Shown here: piece by piece, positions 31,331-31,675 of the stretch
Layout: the number at the start of each line of letters is the position of its first letter
Numbering within the stretch: position 1 is the first letter of the stretch
Origin: a virus
Length of the DNA: 31,675 nucleotides
Reading direction: 5' to 3' (one strand)
Virus record (IMG/VR): IMGVR_UViG_3300030098_003523
Location: 1 to 31,675 of that record
Notes under the pieces: generated by a model
Seen by the model: only the letters and a program-made list of their open reading frames with translations
Told to the model about the DNA's origin: nothing
Databases searched by the model: none
Translations under genes and position numbers: made by a program

Positions 31331-31675
31331 GAATGTAATATATCTTTGCTTTCTAATAAAGTATAGGTAAATCTATTACCCCAAGTATCTCTTGCTTTTC
31401 TACAGATCTTCATAAATAGTTTCCAATCATCATTAGCTGCAATTACTTGACAACCAGCAGACCATTTGTCTACCTGACTAGATTTTTTACCAGCCCACTT
31501 GGTAGCTCTATGTATGTTGATACCAAATAAACCTGTTTGTACAGACTCTTCAATAAGATTGTACATATGGTCTCTGTTATCATCTCTGTATACTGAAACA
31601 GGTCTATCTTGACCTAATGCTTCATATCTACCTTGGTGCTTTCTTATTATATGACTTCCTCTATATTGCCCTGGT
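31321..31675 (-). CDS. L,D-transpeptidase-like / peptidoglycan-active protein, N-terminus outside the window
   Basis: The frame is open to the right edge; an ATG at 31566 is internal, because the upstream codons (including QYRGSHIIRKHQGRYEALGQ and DRPVSVYRDDNRDH) read on in the same style. The visible part carries FGINIHRATKWAGKKSSQVD followed by KWSAGCQVIA. A histidine followed by a serine-any-glycine-cysteine motif is the active-site layout of the YkuD-type L,D-transpeptidase fold, and the pattern resembles proteins I know from Bacteroidota phages. The stop is TAG and overlaps the start of the next gene. The likely role is cleaving or remodelling peptidoglycan during lysis or entry. Endolysin is a reasonable guess, but family membership should be confirmed. 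Confidence 0.6.
   Translation of the reverse strand, partial: PGQYRGSHIIRKHQGRYEALGQDRPVSVYRDDNRDHMYNLIEESVQTGLFGINIHRATKWAGKKSSQVDKWSAGCQVIAANDDWKLFMKICRKARDTWGNRFTYTLLESKDILHSWL

Noticed and set aside
1-31675. tRNA genes, CRISPR arrays, insertion sequences, integrase or attachment sites
   Set aside because: No cloverleaf-like segment, repeat-spacer pattern, transposase or recombinase motif was noticed, and gene gaps are too short to hold them.

Overview
The window reads as part of the virion-assembly and DNA-packaging half of a tailed bacteriophage genome. The best fit is a crAss-like phage (order Crassvirales), which would make the host a member of the Bacteroidota. Reasons: DNA that is clearly A+T-rich, every gene on the minus strand, gene starts without obvious Shine-Dalgarno sequences, and a set of proteins whose sequence style and order match the crAss-like block. 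That set is IHF/HU-like protein, PD-(D/E)XK nuclease, large terminase, portal, scaffold-like protein, major capsid protein, connector-type ring proteins and a giant tail 'muzzle/stabilisation' protein. The family assignment rests on recalled sequence features, not on a search. The standard genetic code works throughout: TAG and TAA are genuine stops.

Reading in the direction of transcription (right to left). 31675-28662 holds tightly packed, mostly overlapping genes: a partial L,D-transpeptidase-like lysis protein, a small basic wHTH-like protein, an IHF/HU-like protein, an 8-cysteine zinc-ribbon-like protein, a PD-(D/E)XK nuclease, an unknown protein just before the terminase, and a GroES-like co-chaperonin. 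28659-23623 holds terminase, a 30-residue micro-ORF linked to it by TAATG, and portal. 23502-20532 holds a scaffold-like protein and the capsid protein. 20455-16759 holds an unknown head/connector protein, a P22-gp4-like connector ring protein with an inserted cysteine-rich segment, and a 452-residue virion protein. 16637-10468 holds cysteine-rich fibre or decoration proteins, including a 1199-residue fibre with a degenerate VWA-like region and a small Cys-rich/FN3 protein. 10334-9126 is a calcineurin-like phosphoesterase. 9068-1 holds three short connector/ring-type genes, then a giant open reading frame that runs off the left edge.

The giant gene (6941 to beyond position 1) is the most striking. 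Its N-terminal ~1500 residues look like the usual crAss-like muzzle/stabilisation protein, and so does a segment near its C-terminal end. Between them sits about 600 extra residues containing a complete von Willebrand factor A domain with all three MIDAS metal-site motifs, flanked by short cysteine modules of the CPPG type. Together with the VWA-like fibre, the FN3 domain and the many CxxC pairs, this suggests a virion that carries metal-dependent adhesion domains on its tail.

The transcription layout is partly readable. Hairpin terminators follow the portal, capsid, 452-residue and 207-residue genes. An A+T-rich motif (TTTGTATATTAT) recurs in six intergenic gaps ahead of gene starts and is a candidate late promoter. 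No stretch over 300 bases lacks a gene; no tRNA, CRISPR array, insertion sequence or integrase was seen.
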